Assembly: GCA_958296035.1 (NCBI GenBank)
Contig: OY282431.1
Location: 620,001-684,000, forward strand
Direction of reading: 5' to 3'
DNA: 64,000 bases
Source of the DNA: Paracoccaceae bacterium
Lineage (GTDB): Bacteria > Pseudomonadota > Alphaproteobacteria > Rhodobacterales > Rhodobacteraceae
Position numbers and translations under genes: made by a program. A model generated the notes under the pieces. That model saw nothing but the letters and a program-made list of their open reading frames with translations. It searched no databases and was not told the origin of the DNA. This document shows, one piece after another, positions 9,205-19,135 of the stretch (positions within the stretch are counted from its first letter, which is position 1; each line of letters opens with the position of its first letter).

Positions 9205-12200
9205 TGAATTCTCCCTCCGGTGGCAGTGCGGTCGGTTGTTCCGATCAGTTCAGTTAGCAGGCCTCGGCACGAATTGGATCTTGGATGCCATAAACCGCGT
9301 TCAATGCTCTCCATGAAACGGGATGCAATCTCCCGCAACGCGGCTGGGTTGGCTTCGCCAATGAACTGGCGCGTATCTATGTCCTCGATATAGGCCAGGT
9401 AAAGGAGATCGAAGTGGTGCGATTTTGCCGCGCCTGTTGTTGCCGCAAATGCAAACAGATAGTCGACAGTAGCGGCGATTTCGAAAGCTCCCTTGTAGCC
9501 GTGGCGCTTGATCCCGTCGATCCACTTCGGATTGGCAGCCCGAGAACGAACAACCCTGCCGATTTCCTGTTCCAGTGTGCGAATAACCGGGCGTTCGGGA
9601 CGGGAGTGATCGTTATGGTACAGCACCGGTCGGCGGCCGGCGAGGAATTCCACAGCCGCCGACATTCCTCCCTCGAACTGATAATAGTCATCGCTGTCCA
9701 GAACATCATGCTCGCGATTGTCCTGATTTTGAACCACAGCCTCGATGTTCTCCAGGCGAGAGGTAAAGGCCAGTCGGTCGCGCTTGCCTGCGGCCGCTCC
9801 ACCATATGCATATGCGCCCCATTCAATATATGCTTCTCCGAGGTCTTGGCGGGTGGTCCAATTGCGCTCGTCGACCAGCGCTTGCAGTCCAGCACCATAT
9901 GCGCCTGGCATCGAACCGAAGACTCGGAAGGCCGCCCTGTCTTCGCCCAATTCCGGAAGGTCACGGTTGAAAGCCGCCGCCGCCGGATTGTCGCTTTCCG
10001 GCTCGTCAAGATTCATCACCAGCCGTGCGGCCTTGTCCACGAGATCCATTTGCATCGGAAAGGCATCACGAAAGAATCCGGATACACGAAGTGTGACATC
10101 GACGCGTGGTCTTCCCAATACGTTCAGTGGCATAATCTCGGTGCCGGTAACCCGGCCGCTGTTCGCATCCCAGGTCGGTCTTGCACCCATAAGGGCAAGC
10201 ACCTGTGCGATGTCATCGCCTCCCGTGCGCATGTTGGAAGTGCCCCATGCGGTCACCGCCATGGTTTTCGGCCAGTACCCCCGGGATTGAGCAAAACTGT
10301 CGACCAGACGCGTAGCTGACCTCCAACCTAGTTCCCAGGCCGTTTGTGTCGGCATGGAGCGACTGTCAATCGAGTAAAAATTGCGTCCTGTCGGCAGGAC
10401 GTCTAGACGGCCTCTCGACGGTGCTCCGGAGGGTCCGGGAGAAGTGAATGTGCCGTCCAGCGCTGCCAGCAGTCCGCCCATCTCGGCAGAACCACAACTT
10501 GCAATTCGGGGTCTCAATACCGACTCGGCAAAGTTCATCACGGAAAGTGTGGATTGGCCTGGCGGCGCAATCTCTCCGTCAAGTAGCCTGGCAGCAAGCA
10601 GTTCCAACCTTTCCACGGTATCACCGTTACTGCGCCATTTATCCTCGCATGTTGCGAGCAGAATTGCTGGTTGCGTTGCGGTCCAGGTGGCGGACATATC
10701 GCAGTCGAGAGGGTCGAAATCCTTGGGCAATTCCAGGTCAGTGGCTAAGGCCCTCAGAAGGGAAGCGTCTTGCTTGAGGCCATTGTGTCGAGGGGCCCGC
10801 AGCAGAGATACTGTCAAATCGCGTTCGAGGCGACCATCCGGTTCTTTGCCAAATACATGCAAACCATCCCTGATCTGACTCTCCTTGAGTTCGCACAGAT
10901 AGGCATCGAGTTTTTGCATTCGACCGGAAACATCCTCGCTTTCGGACACCCCAACGTCCCGGTTCAACCGCGATCTTGACATAGCATCGACTATTTTCGA
11001 GCAAAGAAGTTCGGCCCTTCGCCGGTCGACGGACACGGCTTCGTAGTATTCGTCAAGCAGCACTTCGAGTTCGCGGTATTCACCATAGGACTCGGCGCGG
11101 GATAGTGGCGGTGTCAAGTGATCGATTATGACCGCATGAGATCTCCGCTTGGCCTGTGTACCTTCGCCGGGATCGTTGACGATGAATGGGTAGACGTTCG
11201 GAATGTCGCCAAGCGAAATTTCGGGAAAGCAATTCTCGGAGAGCGCCAGAGCTTTGCCGGGAAGCCATTCCAGGTTGCCGTGCTTTCCAAAGTGTACAAT
11301 TGCATGGACGGCAAAGTGACGTCGCAGCCAAAAATAGAAGGCAAGATAGTTGTGAGGCGGTGGCAGATCGGGACAGTGGTAGGTTTGAACAGGATCGATA
11401 TTGAACCCCCGGGCGGGCTGGATTCCAACGACAACATTTCCGTACCGAATCACCGGCAGGCAAAAGGCATCATCTAACACAAATGGATCACTCTCGGCGC
11501 GGCCCCAGCGCCGCACAACCTGTACCCGGGCAGCTTCCGGCAATTCGGCAAACATCACGGCATAGTGCTTCATTGGAAGCACTTCGCGAACCGTACGAGA
11601 TGTCAACTGCGACACGTCATTGGAAGGAATGTTCTGTAGTTCCGACATAAGCTCGCTACTATTGCCGGGCGTGTCACTTAGAGCGTAGCCAGCATTCGAC
11701 AGCACCTCAAGCGTTGCAAAAACCGATTCTGGTGTATCAAGGCCAACGCCGTTGGCCAGTCGACCGTCCCGATTGGGATAGTTGGCAAGAATCAGTGCAA
11801 CCTTACGGTCGCGGGCCGGGGTTCGGGAAAGTCTGGTGAGATTGCGCGCCAGGCTGACAACCCTGGCAATCTTGCCAGCTTCAGGCAGGTGCAACGAGAC
11901 CGGACACTGGGTTCGTGAGTCTACGCGTGTCTGGATCTTGAAGGCAACGGCATTTGTGAGAATTCTGCCATCGACTTCTGGAAGTGAAACATTCATTGCA
12001 ATGTCACGCCCGGTCAATCCGAAACTTCCCTCGCGCCAGGTTGCTTTATCTGACGACGCCAGTACCAGCTGCAGCACCGGCCGGCCGGGAGCATCAAGAA
12101 CGGTCGGTGTCCGCGCGCCGTCGGGTGTTGGAGCACCCAGCGCAAAACCTGTGCAGTTGAGAATAATATCCGGCCTGACCGCATCCAGGCAGTTCTCGAG

Positions 12201-12947
12201 GAGACTTGCTGTCTTCTGGTCTTTCAAGGAATTTACGTAGAACGGCAGGACATTCATCCCTTGTCGGCGCGTTTCCTCAATCAAGCAATCCACAGTCTCC
12301 AGGTTGCCGCCCTGTACCAGCGCACGGTAGAAGACCAGCACAGCGACCGGCGCACCTGCAGTCCAGGCTTTCCTGACCAGCGCCAATGTCGGGTTGTGCT
12401 GACCAGGCCAGTAAACGCCACATCTGCTGAACGGTGTAACGCCAGGAGGCACTGGTTCATCGAAGACAAGGTGCCTGCATAGCTGGAGCAGGAAGGTCGC
12501 GTTCGCCGGACCGCCTTCACGGCAAAGACTGTAGATTTTTTCCCAATTCTGATTCGAAACCGAGGAAATCTCTCTCAACTCGGCATCGTCGTGGTCCTCC
12601 CCCGGGATGGCCGCGAATGGGATGCCTGCCTGGTCGAGGTGCAGGGCGAACTGTTCTAGGCAATAACGCCAGTAGCTGAAGCCGCCCAAAGCCCGAACGA
12701 TGACAAGGCGTGAACGGCAGGCGGTGCGTTCAATGTAGAGGTCGACAGAAAAGGGATGGGTAAACCATGAGAGCCGCGCCAGCCGCAGGAAGCGGTCGCT
12801 CGAATCCAGCCTTCGGTTGGCTTCAGCCAGTGATGCCAGCTCGGTGTCCGCAGCTGAGATGAAAACAACATCTCCCGGCGTCTGGCCGGCGTCTACCGGC
12901 TCGGAACCATCTGACGGCGCTGCAGACTGGACACTAAGCAGATGCAT
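9201..12947 (-). CDS. cobN: Cobaltochelatase large subunit CobN
   Basis: CobN is the large subunit of the ATP-dependent cobaltochelatase; it is related to ChlH/BchH and inserts cobalt late, into hydrogenobyrinic acid a,c-diamide. The product is 1248 residues, the normal size. It begins MHLLSVQ and then QTPGDVVFISAADTELASLAEA, the usual family N-terminus, so I chose the ATG at 12947, 4 bases after the cobW stop, rather than the upstream ATG at 12971. Typical blocks include HFGKHGNLEWLPGK, LGRPRVDVTLRVSGFFRDAFP and ISSREE-like SDDYYQFEGG. The AAA+/VWA partners CobS and CobT are not in the window, so they must be elsewhere or be replaced by Mg-chelatase-like subunits. Confidence 0.95.
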   Translation of the reverse strand: MHLLSVQSAAPSDGSEPVDAGQTPGDVVFISAADTELASLAEANRRLDSSDRFLRLARLSWFTHPFSVDLYIERTACRSRLVIVRALGGFSYWRYCLEQFALHLDQAGIPFAAIPGEDHDDAELREISSVSNQNWEKIYSLCREGGPANATFLLQLCRHLVFDEPVPPGVTPFSRCGVYWPGQHNPTLALVRKAWTAGAPVAVLVFYRALVQGGNLETVDCLIEETRRQGMNVLPFYVNSLKDQKTASLLENCLDAVRPDIILNCTGFALGAPTPDGARTPTVLDAPGRPVLQLVLASSDKATWREGSFGLTGRDIAMNVSLPEVDGRILTNAVAFKIQTRVDSRTQCPVSLHLPEAGKIARVVSLARNLTRLSRTPARDRKVALILANYPNRDGRLANGVGLDTPESVFATLEVLSNAGYALSDTPGNSSELMSELQNIPSNDVSQLTSRTVREVLPMKHYAVMFAELPEAARVQVVRRWGRAESDPFVLDDAFCLPVIRYGNVVVGIQPARGFNIDPVQTYHCPDLPPPHNYLAFYFWLRRHFAVHAIVHFGKHGNLEWLPGKALALSENCFPEISLGDIPNVYPFIVNDPGEGTQAKRRSHAVIIDHLTPPLSRAESYGEYRELEVLLDEYYEAVSVDRRRAELLCSKIVDAMSRSRLNRDVGVSESEDVSGRMQKLDAYLCELKESQIRDGLHVFGKEPDGRLERDLTVSLLRAPRHNGLKQDASLLRALATDLELPKDFDPLDCDMSATWTATQPAILLATCEDKWRSNGDTVERLELLAARLLDGEIAPPGQSTLSVMNFAESVLRPRIASCGSAEMGGLLAALDGTFTSPGPSGAPSRGRLDVLPTGRNFYSIDSRSMPTQTAWELGWRSATRLVDSFAQSRGYWPKTMAVTAWGTSNMRTGGDDIAQVLALMGARPTWDANSGRVTGTEIMPLNVLGRPRVDVTLRVSGFFRDAFPMQMDLVDKAARLVMNLDEPESDNPAAAAFNRDLPELGEDRAAFRVFGSMPGAYGAGLQALVDERNWTTRQDLGEAYIEWGAYAYGGAAAGKRDRLAFTSRLENIEAVVQNQDNREHDVLDSDDYYQFEGGMSAAVEFLAGRRPVLYHNDHSRPERPVIRTLEQEIGRVVRSRAANPKWIDGIKRHGYKGAFEIAATVDYLFAFAATTGAAKSHHFDLLYLAYIEDIDTRQFIGEANPAALREIASRFMESIERGLWHPRSNSCRGLLTELIGTTDRTATGGRIQ

Positions 12948-12951
12948 GGTG

Positions 12952-14004
12952 TCAGGCGCAAAGCTCTTCAAAGGCGGCGCAGACCGAATGGCGGTCGATT
13001 TCCGCCTGAGCGATCACTATCAACTGGGTGCGGCGAGATTCTCCAGATTGAAAAGGGCGATCGTAAAATGATTCGACTCTGGGTCCCACAGCCTGCACGA
13101 CCAGCCTGAATGGTTTGTTCTGGACCGCTGCAAATCCTTTGAGCCGGAGAATTCCGTTCGACTTTGATACAAGCCTGATACACTCCGTTAGCTGGCGCGA
13201 ACCAACAACCTCGGGCAGGTTCAGAACAAAGGTCTCAAACTCTTCGTGACCGTGAGCCACCTTGTCATCTTCATCTTCGTGAAAGTGATGGATTTCGCGG
13301 CGGCTTTCCAAGTCAGTCTCGGCAGCAGCATCAATGCCCAGAACGACCGCAGGGTCTACCATTCCCTGGGAAGTCGCTACAATTGAAACGCCACTGCGTG
13401 AGGAGACTCTGAGCTGTTTGTGCAACTCCGGAAGTGAAGTCTCCGATAACGCATCACACTTGTTCAGAATGATCATGTCAGCACAGGCCAGCTGATCTTC
13501 AAACAGTTCGGACAGCGGCGATTCGTGGTCCAAATTCTCGTCGGCAACACGCTGTCGCTGAATTGCATCAAGGTCGTGCGCAAACAGTCCATCACTAACA
13601 GCTGGGCCATCGACAACGGCCACGACACCATCAACAGATACCCGGGTTCTGATCGAAGGCCAATTGAACGCTCGCACAAGCGGTTGAGGCAACGCAAGCC
13701 CCGATGTCTCAATTACAATGTGATCAGGAAGCGGATTGCGATTCAGAATCGCCTCCATGGCAGGTGTGAATTCCTCGGCAACGGTACAGCATATACAGCC
13801 ATTAGCCAGTTCGATAATCCCCTCCTCATCACATCCTTCAATTCCACAGCTGGCCAGAAGCTCTCCGTCAAATCCCAATTCTCCGAACTCGTTGACGATC
13901 AGGGCAATCTTCCTTTGGCCATCAGTTTCCAATACGTGGCGAATCAAGGTGGTTTTTCCAGCGCCAAGAAAGCCTGTAACAACGGTTGCCGGAATTTTTT
14001 TCAT
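12952..14004 (-). CDS. cobW: CobW-type metal-trafficking GTPase
   Basis: This COG0523 G3E-family GTPase is thought to deliver metal to cobalamin synthesis. The 350-residue protein has the Walker A motif GFLGAGKTTLIRHVL (11-25), the metal-site motif GCICCT (Cys70, Cys72 and Cys73), the guanine-specificity motif NKCD, and an acidic/His-rich linker (HHFHEDEDDKVAHGHEE) before the C-terminal CobW_C domain. It immediately precedes cobN, the usual pairing. Upstream lie 209 bases before cobK in which I did not find a canonical cobalamin riboswitch or a recognisable zinc operator. Confidence 0.94.
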   Translation of the reverse strand: MKKIPATVVTGFLGAGKTTLIRHVLETDGQRKIALIVNEFGELGFDGELLASCGIEGCDEEGIIELANGCICCTVAEEFTPAMEAILNRNPLPDHIVIETSGLALPQPLVRAFNWPSIRTRVSVDGVVAVVDGPAVSDGLFAHDLDAIQRQRVADENLDHESPLSELFEDQLACADMIILNKCDALSETSLPELHKQLRVSSRSGVSIVATSQGMVDPAVVLGIDAAAETDLESRREIHHFHEDEDDKVAHGHEEFETFVLNLPEVVGSRQLTECIRLVSKSNGILRLKGFAAVQNKPFRLVVQAVGPRVESFYDRPFQSGESRRTQLIVIAQAEIDRHSVCAAFEELCA

Positions 14005-14213
14005 AGTTAATTCTCACTTTTCGACGTCAAAGATCTTACCCGCTGACCTATCGGTTTGGAGCAGGTGATCCAAACAATGAAGACAGCAGGCATCATGCTC
14101 CTAAACACGGTAAGGTTGCACGCGACCTCTGGTGCCTTGCAAGTCTCTACAATCGCAGGCGTTCCGCAACGCAATTCTCGGGCACCCGTGCCTGAATTCA
14201 GCAAGGCCCTTGT

Positions 14214-15119
14214 TCAAGTTCTGGACGAGGTGTCCTTCTGGACAGGATTGGTGACCCCTGCATTGGCGCCCACACAAGGCAAAGACCGTCTTGAATCTGT
14301 GCATTTTGTTGCTGTTTCGTCATCAACCGGCTCGTGATTGCAGTCCAGTCTCCTCTCAGCTCCCATGATGAATTCATACAGCTTCCTGGAGTCGTCAAAC
14401 ACCAAAGCTCCGCCAGGGTCAAGATTGTCAAGGGGTCTGCGAATCATCAGGACAGGCACACCGAGTGCAGCCGCCGCATCAAGCTTGACCTGTCCGAAGC
14501 GACCTCCAGAATTGCGACAAACCAGGTGGGTAATCCGCCTGTCGCGCAAGAACTTCATCTCGGTTGCAAGATCAGCAAGACGTGTCGCCACAACAACCGT
14601 GCAGTTGTCGGATAATTTGCCAAGATTCGAGGAATCGAAGACACGCACAATGACCCGAATGTCCGCACGCCACCTTAATCGATGCCGACTGGACTGGCGA
14701 AGGAGACCGCTGCCGAGTGCAGCCAGCACTCTTGCCCGGGCAGGCAGCAAGTCGAATGCCTCCTGTACGTCAAGACAGTCAGTCCAGTGGTCGGAAGCTC
14801 GCTTTCGCCACTCTGGTCGAACCAGCCGCAACAGCGTTGTATCTGTTTGGCTGGCAGCATGTGCGGCATTGAGGCTGATACGGCTGGCGAACGGGTGGGT
14901 TGCATCAACCAGGATATCCACCTTGCTGCTGCGCAGAAATGTCGCAAGACCTGCCGCCCCACCAAAGCCACCGGTTCGGACGGTTACCGGATACGATGTA
15001 TTGGTCGCCAGTAACCCGGCAAGCGAGGCCGTGACGTCAATGGCTGGCTCCGCTACCAACAGGTGGCAAAGCTCTCTGGCCTCAGCGGTACCTGCCAGCA
15101 CTAGCAAGCGAACTGCCAC
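14214..15119 (-). CDS. cobK: Precorrin-6A / cobalt-precorrin-6A reductase
   Basis: CobK/CbiJ reduces the C18-C19 double bond of (cobalt-)precorrin-6A with NADPH. The protein starts VRLLVLAGTAEARELCHLL, the Rossmann-like entry of the family, and contains DILVDATHPFASRIS and ITHLVCRNSGG, both diagnostic. It begins with a GTG 2 bases after the cbiD stop. Homology should finish around residue 250 (KLYEFIMGAERR). The remaining roughly 45 residues are a non-conserved tail with protein-poor composition, perhaps from loss of the original stop codon. Confidence 0.92.
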   Translation of the reverse strand: MAVRLLVLAGTAEARELCHLLVAEPAIDVTASLAGLLATNTSYPVTVRTGGFGGAAGLATFLRSSKVDILVDATHPFASRISLNAAHAASQTDTTLLRLVRPEWRKRASDHWTDCLDVQEAFDLLPARARVLAALGSGLLRQSSRHRLRWRADIRVIVRVFDSSNLGKLSDNCTVVVATRLADLATEMKFLRDRRITHLVCRNSGGRFGQVKLDAAAALGVPVLMIRRPLDNLDPGGALVFDDSRKLYEFIMGAERRLDCNHEPVDDETATKCTDSRRSLPCVGANAGVTNPVQKDTSSRT

Positions 15120-15121
15120 TA

Positions 15122-16276
15122 TTACTTCGGCCCATCGATGGGCGGATGGACCCGATCGATTTCTCCCAGAGGAATGCCGAAACTGGGGGATCTGTCGTGG
15201 GCCACAAGATTCCCCTGCCGGTCAATGATCATCACTTCTGCTACCACTGGAGCATTTCGGAGCTGCAGCTCGACGACGCGCCTCGCCTTCCTTGCTACAG
15301 CGGCCGCCAGAGAGGCGCCACAAAGAGCCAGCACGTAGGAGGCTGTGTTGGCATTTCGAACAGCCTCCAACTGAGCCTCCCTAAGTTCCGGCACTGATTG
15401 GGCGGCAAGTCGCCCAAGGAACTCGAAGTCCACCTGCGAGCGCCTTGAATGCAGGTCCAGGGCACCATTGGCGAGTTTTGAAAGCTTGCCGATCCCTCCC
15501 GCAACAGTAACAAACGAAACCGGGTGCCGACGCAGGTATTTGAGCATGCCTCCGACAAAATCACCCATGTCCAGCAGGGCCCATTCGGGTAGACCGTATA
15601 TGGCAGCAGCAGCCGTCTCCGAAACGGAACCGGTCGAGCCCACGACATGAACGGCGCCGCTCGCTCTTGCGACATCTATGCCTCGGTGAATGGACGCAAT
15701 CCATGCCGAGCAGGAGAAGGGGCGCACAATTCCGGTAGTTCCCAGTATGGAAATTCCACCGACGATTCCGAGTCGGGGATTCCAGGTTTCCTTTGCAAGT
15801 TTCTCGCCACCCGGTACGGAAACCTCGACAACTACATCGGTAGTCGTGTCCAGCAATCTGGCCGCCTGTTGAATATGACTGGTGATCATTTGCCTGGGAA
15901 CCGGATTGATTGCCGGCTCTCCAACGGCGACGGGCAAACCCGGCATGGTTACTGTACCAACTCCTTCCCCTGCCTTCAGCTTGACAAATGATCCACCCGC
16001 TCCTTTCGCCACGCGGGCTACTATAAGCGCATCATGGGTGACATCAGGATCGTCACCGGCATCCTTTCTGACTCCAGCTCTTGCAAAGTCGGCCCCAAGT
16101 TCTGTGACCTCCAGATCAAATGAAACCGAGGCTTGCCTGGGAAGGTCAATGACAACAGGGTTCAGCCAATGTCCGGAAACCAATGCCCGGTAGGCAGCGA
16201 GACTGGCGGCGGTCGCACAGGCGCCAGTCGTAAAACCCGTTCTAAGCCTGGTGTGATCAGATGTGGATTGGTCCAC
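15122..16276 (-). CDS. cbiD: Cobalt-precorrin-5B C1-methyltransferase CbiD
   Basis: CbiD methylates C1 in the early-cobalt (anaerobic) branch of B12 synthesis. The motif LRTGFTTGACATAASLAA near the N-terminus is the family signature. Later blocks include VSVPGGEKLAKETWNPRLGIVGGISILGTTGIV and the Gly-rich MGDFVGGMLKYLRRHPVSFVTVAGG. I placed the start at the GTG 16276, with AGGAAACG upstream. The longer TTG-initiated frame from 16363 adds about 29 unconserved, Arg-rich residues. The gene heads the minus-strand run toward cobQ and faces cobA divergently. Its presence, with cbiG and cbiX, argues for the oxygen-independent route. Confidence 0.93.
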   Translation of the reverse strand: MDQSTSDHTRLRTGFTTGACATAASLAAYRALVSGHWLNPVVIDLPRQASVSFDLEVTELGADFARAGVRKDAGDDPDVTHDALIVARVAKGAGGSFVKLKAGEGVGTVTMPGLPVAVGEPAINPVPRQMITSHIQQAARLLDTTTDVVVEVSVPGGEKLAKETWNPRLGIVGGISILGTTGIVRPFSCSAWIASIHRGIDVARASGAVHVVGSTGSVSETAAAAIYGLPEWALLDMGDFVGGMLKYLRRHPVSFVTVAGGIGKLSKLANGALDLHSRRSQVDFEFLGRLAAQSVPELREAQLEAVRNANTASYVLALCGASLAAAVARKARRVVELQLRNAPVVAEVMIIDRQGNLVAHDRSPSFGIPLGEIDRVHPPIDGPK

Positions 16277-16911
16277 AATGAAGCGTTTCCTGTCGTGTCT
16301 AGGGCGATATCGAGATGTCCGCCGCTCAAGCTGACATTGTGCAATCTCTAGCCCGGCTGTCAATGCAACGGAATCATTCGGCGCCGACTTTTCCTGACCA
16401 GGAGCGACCAGAAACCTGTGGGGACCGTTCGGGCATCAGCACGGCATGCAGTTGATGACGTTCGAAACCCGGCAAGTGCGGCTGTCTTGCCGAATGATGC
16501 TCTTGTCTGTCCTCGGTTGAAGTCGAGCTCAATGTTGCAGGGTGGTTTTTCGTCGGCGCTGAACGCTCCAATTGAATTCGAGATCCAACATACTGGTCTT
16601 TCTAACTTTTGGTGATGCCCTCCCGCCAACCATGCGCCGGGGATATCGTCGGTTTCTCTGGACCGCACATGGTACCGTTCTGGTGGCACGTTTCTCCATT
16701 GGTCATGACAGTTTTCCAGCCTGTACTCACGTCGTGCCATCCGGACCGGTTGCGTTGGGTGTTCAGCCTGCGGTCAATAGCCGGGAGTCGTCATGGTCCC
16801 GTCCGGACGGTTACAAAGCGAAATGCTCGCGGCTGATGTTGCAGCCGTGATAAGGGTTGTGCTTGAAAGCTATTGCCAACAAAAGCAGATTGTACAGTTC
16901 GAGGATGCCAA
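16277..16911. other. Divergent intergenic region between cbiD and cobA
   Basis: This stretch of about 630 bases must hold promoters for both directions. Open frames such as 16360-16740 minus give an Arg-rich translation without motifs. I searched by eye for the B12-box core of cobalamin riboswitches on both strands and did not find it. Confidence 0.4.
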
Positions 16912-17802
16912 ATGTCACATGATCACAGTCGGTTCGACTCGGAGACGTGGACAGTTCCGGGTCCGGACCACGAGTTTCAGTTTCCTGAATTCATGCCTGG
17001 TCTTGTATGGCTGGTTGGTGCCGGGCCAGGTGACCCGGGACTGGTTACAGTCCACGCGCTCAACGCCCTTCGGCAAGCGGACATTGTTGTCCACGATGCA
17101 CTCGTCAATTCGCAGATTCTCGGTTGGTGCAAGCCCGGCGCCCGTATAGTCTATTCAGGCAAACGCGGAGGAAAACCGTCCCCGCAACAAACAGATATCT
17201 CGCAGCAACTGATTGCATTTTCGAGACAGGAAAGGCGGGTGGTCCGGCTGAAGGGGGGCGATCCCTTTGTATTTGGCCGCGGCGCAGAGGAAGTCCTTGC
17301 ACTTCTCGAAGCCGGTGTACCTGTGCGGGCAACAGCCGGCGTGACAGCCGGCATTGCCGGCCTGGCCAGTGTCGGCATTCCGGTGACCTGGCGTGAAACC
17401 AACCAGACAGTTACATTCTTGACTGGGCACGATCAGTCAGGGTCGGAGCCGCAATCCATCAACTGGAAGGGAATTGCAGCCGGGTCGCAGGTCATCGTGC
17501 TGTACATGGCCATGAAGAATCTCGACACAATCTGCCAGAGACTTGTTGCGGCTGGACGATCTCCTGACGAAGCCGTGGCCATTGTGACAAACGCTACATT
17601 GCCCCAGGAGACAGCATTGGAGACCACGTTGCAAAACGCCGCTGCCGACGCAGCGCGTTACAGGCTTGTTGCTCCGGCAATTATCTGCGTTGGCCCCAAC
17701 GTATCTCTACATCGGCGTATTGGCATGTTGACACATTCTTCTGCTTCACGACACGGCGGTCCGGCGCCATCGCTAACCACCAGCATCTGGTTGGGGGGCT
17801 GA
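16912..17802 (+). CDS. cobA: Uroporphyrinogen-III C-methyltransferase (SUMT)
   Basis: CobA uses two S-adenosylmethionine molecules to convert uroporphyrinogen III to precorrin-2, the entry to B12 and siroheme. Core motifs are WLVGAGPGDPGLVTV, the SAM-binding loop VVRLKGGDPFVFGRGAEE, and GVTAGIAGLASVGIPVTWR, followed by VIVLYMAMKN and the APAIICVG ending. The ATG at 16912 has GAGG 7 bases upstream. It adds about 30 residues before the conserved domain, which is slightly long; a later start is possible. The stop lies 7 bases from cobB, forming a two-gene plus-strand operon inserted between the two minus-strand cob runs. Confidence 0.95.
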   Translation: MSHDHSRFDSETWTVPGPDHEFQFPEFMPGLVWLVGAGPGDPGLVTVHALNALRQADIVVHDALVNSQILGWCKPGARIVYSGKRGGKPSPQQTDISQQLIAFSRQERRVVRLKGGDPFVFGRGAEEVLALLEAGVPVRATAGVTAGIAGLASVGIPVTWRETNQTVTFLTGHDQSGSEPQSINWKGIAAGSQVIVLYMAMKNLDTICQRLVAAGRSPDEAVAIVTNATLPQETALETTLQNAAADAARYRLVAPAIICVGPNVSLHRRIGMLTHSSASRHGGPAPSLTTSIWLGG

Positions 17803-17809
17803 CACCAGA

Positions 17810-19135
17810 ATGAAGATTCCTCCAGGGATTGTGGTTTCGGCGCCGGCATCGAATTCGGGCAAGACGACAGTAACAATTGGACTGATTGGCGCCCTGCGCC
17901 AGCAAGGATTGGCGGTGGCCGCAGCCAAGTGTGGCCCGGATTACATCGACACCCAGTATCTCGGAACTGCATGTGGCCGTGCAGCAAGCAATCTTGATGC
18001 CTGGGCCATGCCCCGGGATGTGCTGAGATGGGTAGCAGCGGCTTCAACCGACAGCGGGTGTGATGCAATCATCATTGAAGGAGCGATGGGTGTTCTGGAT
18101 GGTGCAGGCAAGCAGGGAAAGGGTTGTACAGCCGATGTTGCGCTTGCGTTGAACATGCCACTGGTCCTGGTGGTTGATGTGCGAGGCCTGGCACGATCGG
18201 CACAATTGGCCCCTGCCGGATTGAAGTCAGTCATGCCTGAGGTCAAGCTGGCAGGTGTAATCCTCAATAATGTCAGGTCGAAACGCCATCTTGAACTGGC
18301 ACGAAGTGGACTCGATGCCGCCGGAATTCCCCTGCTTGGATGGATGCCAAGTGATCCCCGGTTGACGGTGCCCGGTCGTCACCTGGGTCTGGTGACGGTC
18401 GCAGACAATTCGACCGCCGGGGACAGTGTGGAACAGATTTTCAGCCAGGCGGAACAAACAATTGATATCAAGGCTGTATTGCAAGCAATGGGAGCATCTC
18501 AAACGGTAGCAGCTGGCCATCGGGAGGTATTGCAACCACCTGGTCAGTCAATTGCCATCGCACGCGACAGGGCATTTTCGTTCATCTACCAACACCTTGT
18601 CGATGGATGGCGACGTGCAGGTGTATCGCTCTCATTCTTTTCGCCGCTCGCAGACGAGGCGCCGTGCGGCCACGCCGATACGGTGTACCTGCCCGGGGGA
18701 TATCCCGAACTCCATGCTGACCGAATTGCTTCTGCAGGGTGTTTTCGCCGCGGAATGAACCGGGCACGGTCTCGAAATGCAATTATCTATGGCGAGTGTG
18801 GCGGATACATGGTGCTGGGTCAGGTGTTGCAGGACAAGAACGGTGTGTCTCATGAAATGTTGGGATTCTTACCGCATTCAACCACTTTCCAGAGGCGAAA
18901 GCCGTGCATTGGATACCGCCTCCTTGCAGGACTGCCAGGATCACCTTTTGTGGGTGCGTATATTGGCCACGAGCATCACTATGCGGGCATACTGGACGGT
19001 CAGTCCGGCGCAAGCCTGTTCAAGGCACATGATGCAGACCGAAACCAGCTAGGCTGTATCGGCCATGTGCAAGGTTCAGTCAGCGGCTCATTTGCACATT
19101 TGATTTGCCGTCAGCAGGTTGGGCATAGTTATTGA
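17810..19135 (+). CDS. cobB: Cobyrinate a,c-diamide synthase
   Basis: CobB/CbiA amidates the a and c carboxylates of (hydrogeno- or cob-)yrinate with ATP and glutamine. The 441-residue protein begins with VVSAPASNSGKTTVTIGL, the P-loop variant of the family, then KCGPDYIDTQYL and EGAMGVLDG. The glutamine amidotransferase domain has the nucleophile in YGECGGYMVLGQ. It follows cobA by 7 bases. Its last 7 bases overlap the 3' end of the opposing cobM (19129-19135). Confidence 0.96.
   Translation: MKIPPGIVVSAPASNSGKTTVTIGLIGALRQQGLAVAAAKCGPDYIDTQYLGTACGRAASNLDAWAMPRDVLRWVAAASTDSGCDAIIIEGAMGVLDGAGKQGKGCTADVALALNMPLVLVVDVRGLARSAQLAPAGLKSVMPEVKLAGVILNNVRSKRHLELARSGLDAAGIPLLGWMPSDPRLTVPGRHLGLVTVADNSTAGDSVEQIFSQAEQTIDIKAVLQAMGASQTVAAGHREVLQPPGQSIAIARDRAFSFIYQHLVDGWRRAGVSLSFFSPLADEAPCGHADTVYLPGGYPELHADRIASAGCFRRGMNRARSRNAIIYGECGGYMVLGQVLQDKNGVSHEMLGFLPHSTTFQRRKPCIGYRLLAGLPGSPFVGAYIGHEHHYAGILDGQSGASLFKAHDADRNQLGCIGHVQGSVSGSFAHLICRQQVGHSY

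Noticed and set aside
16360..16740. Minus-strand open frame next to cbiD
   Set aside because: The translation is Arg-rich without motifs, overlaps a divergent promoter region and resembles no cob protein such as CobE.
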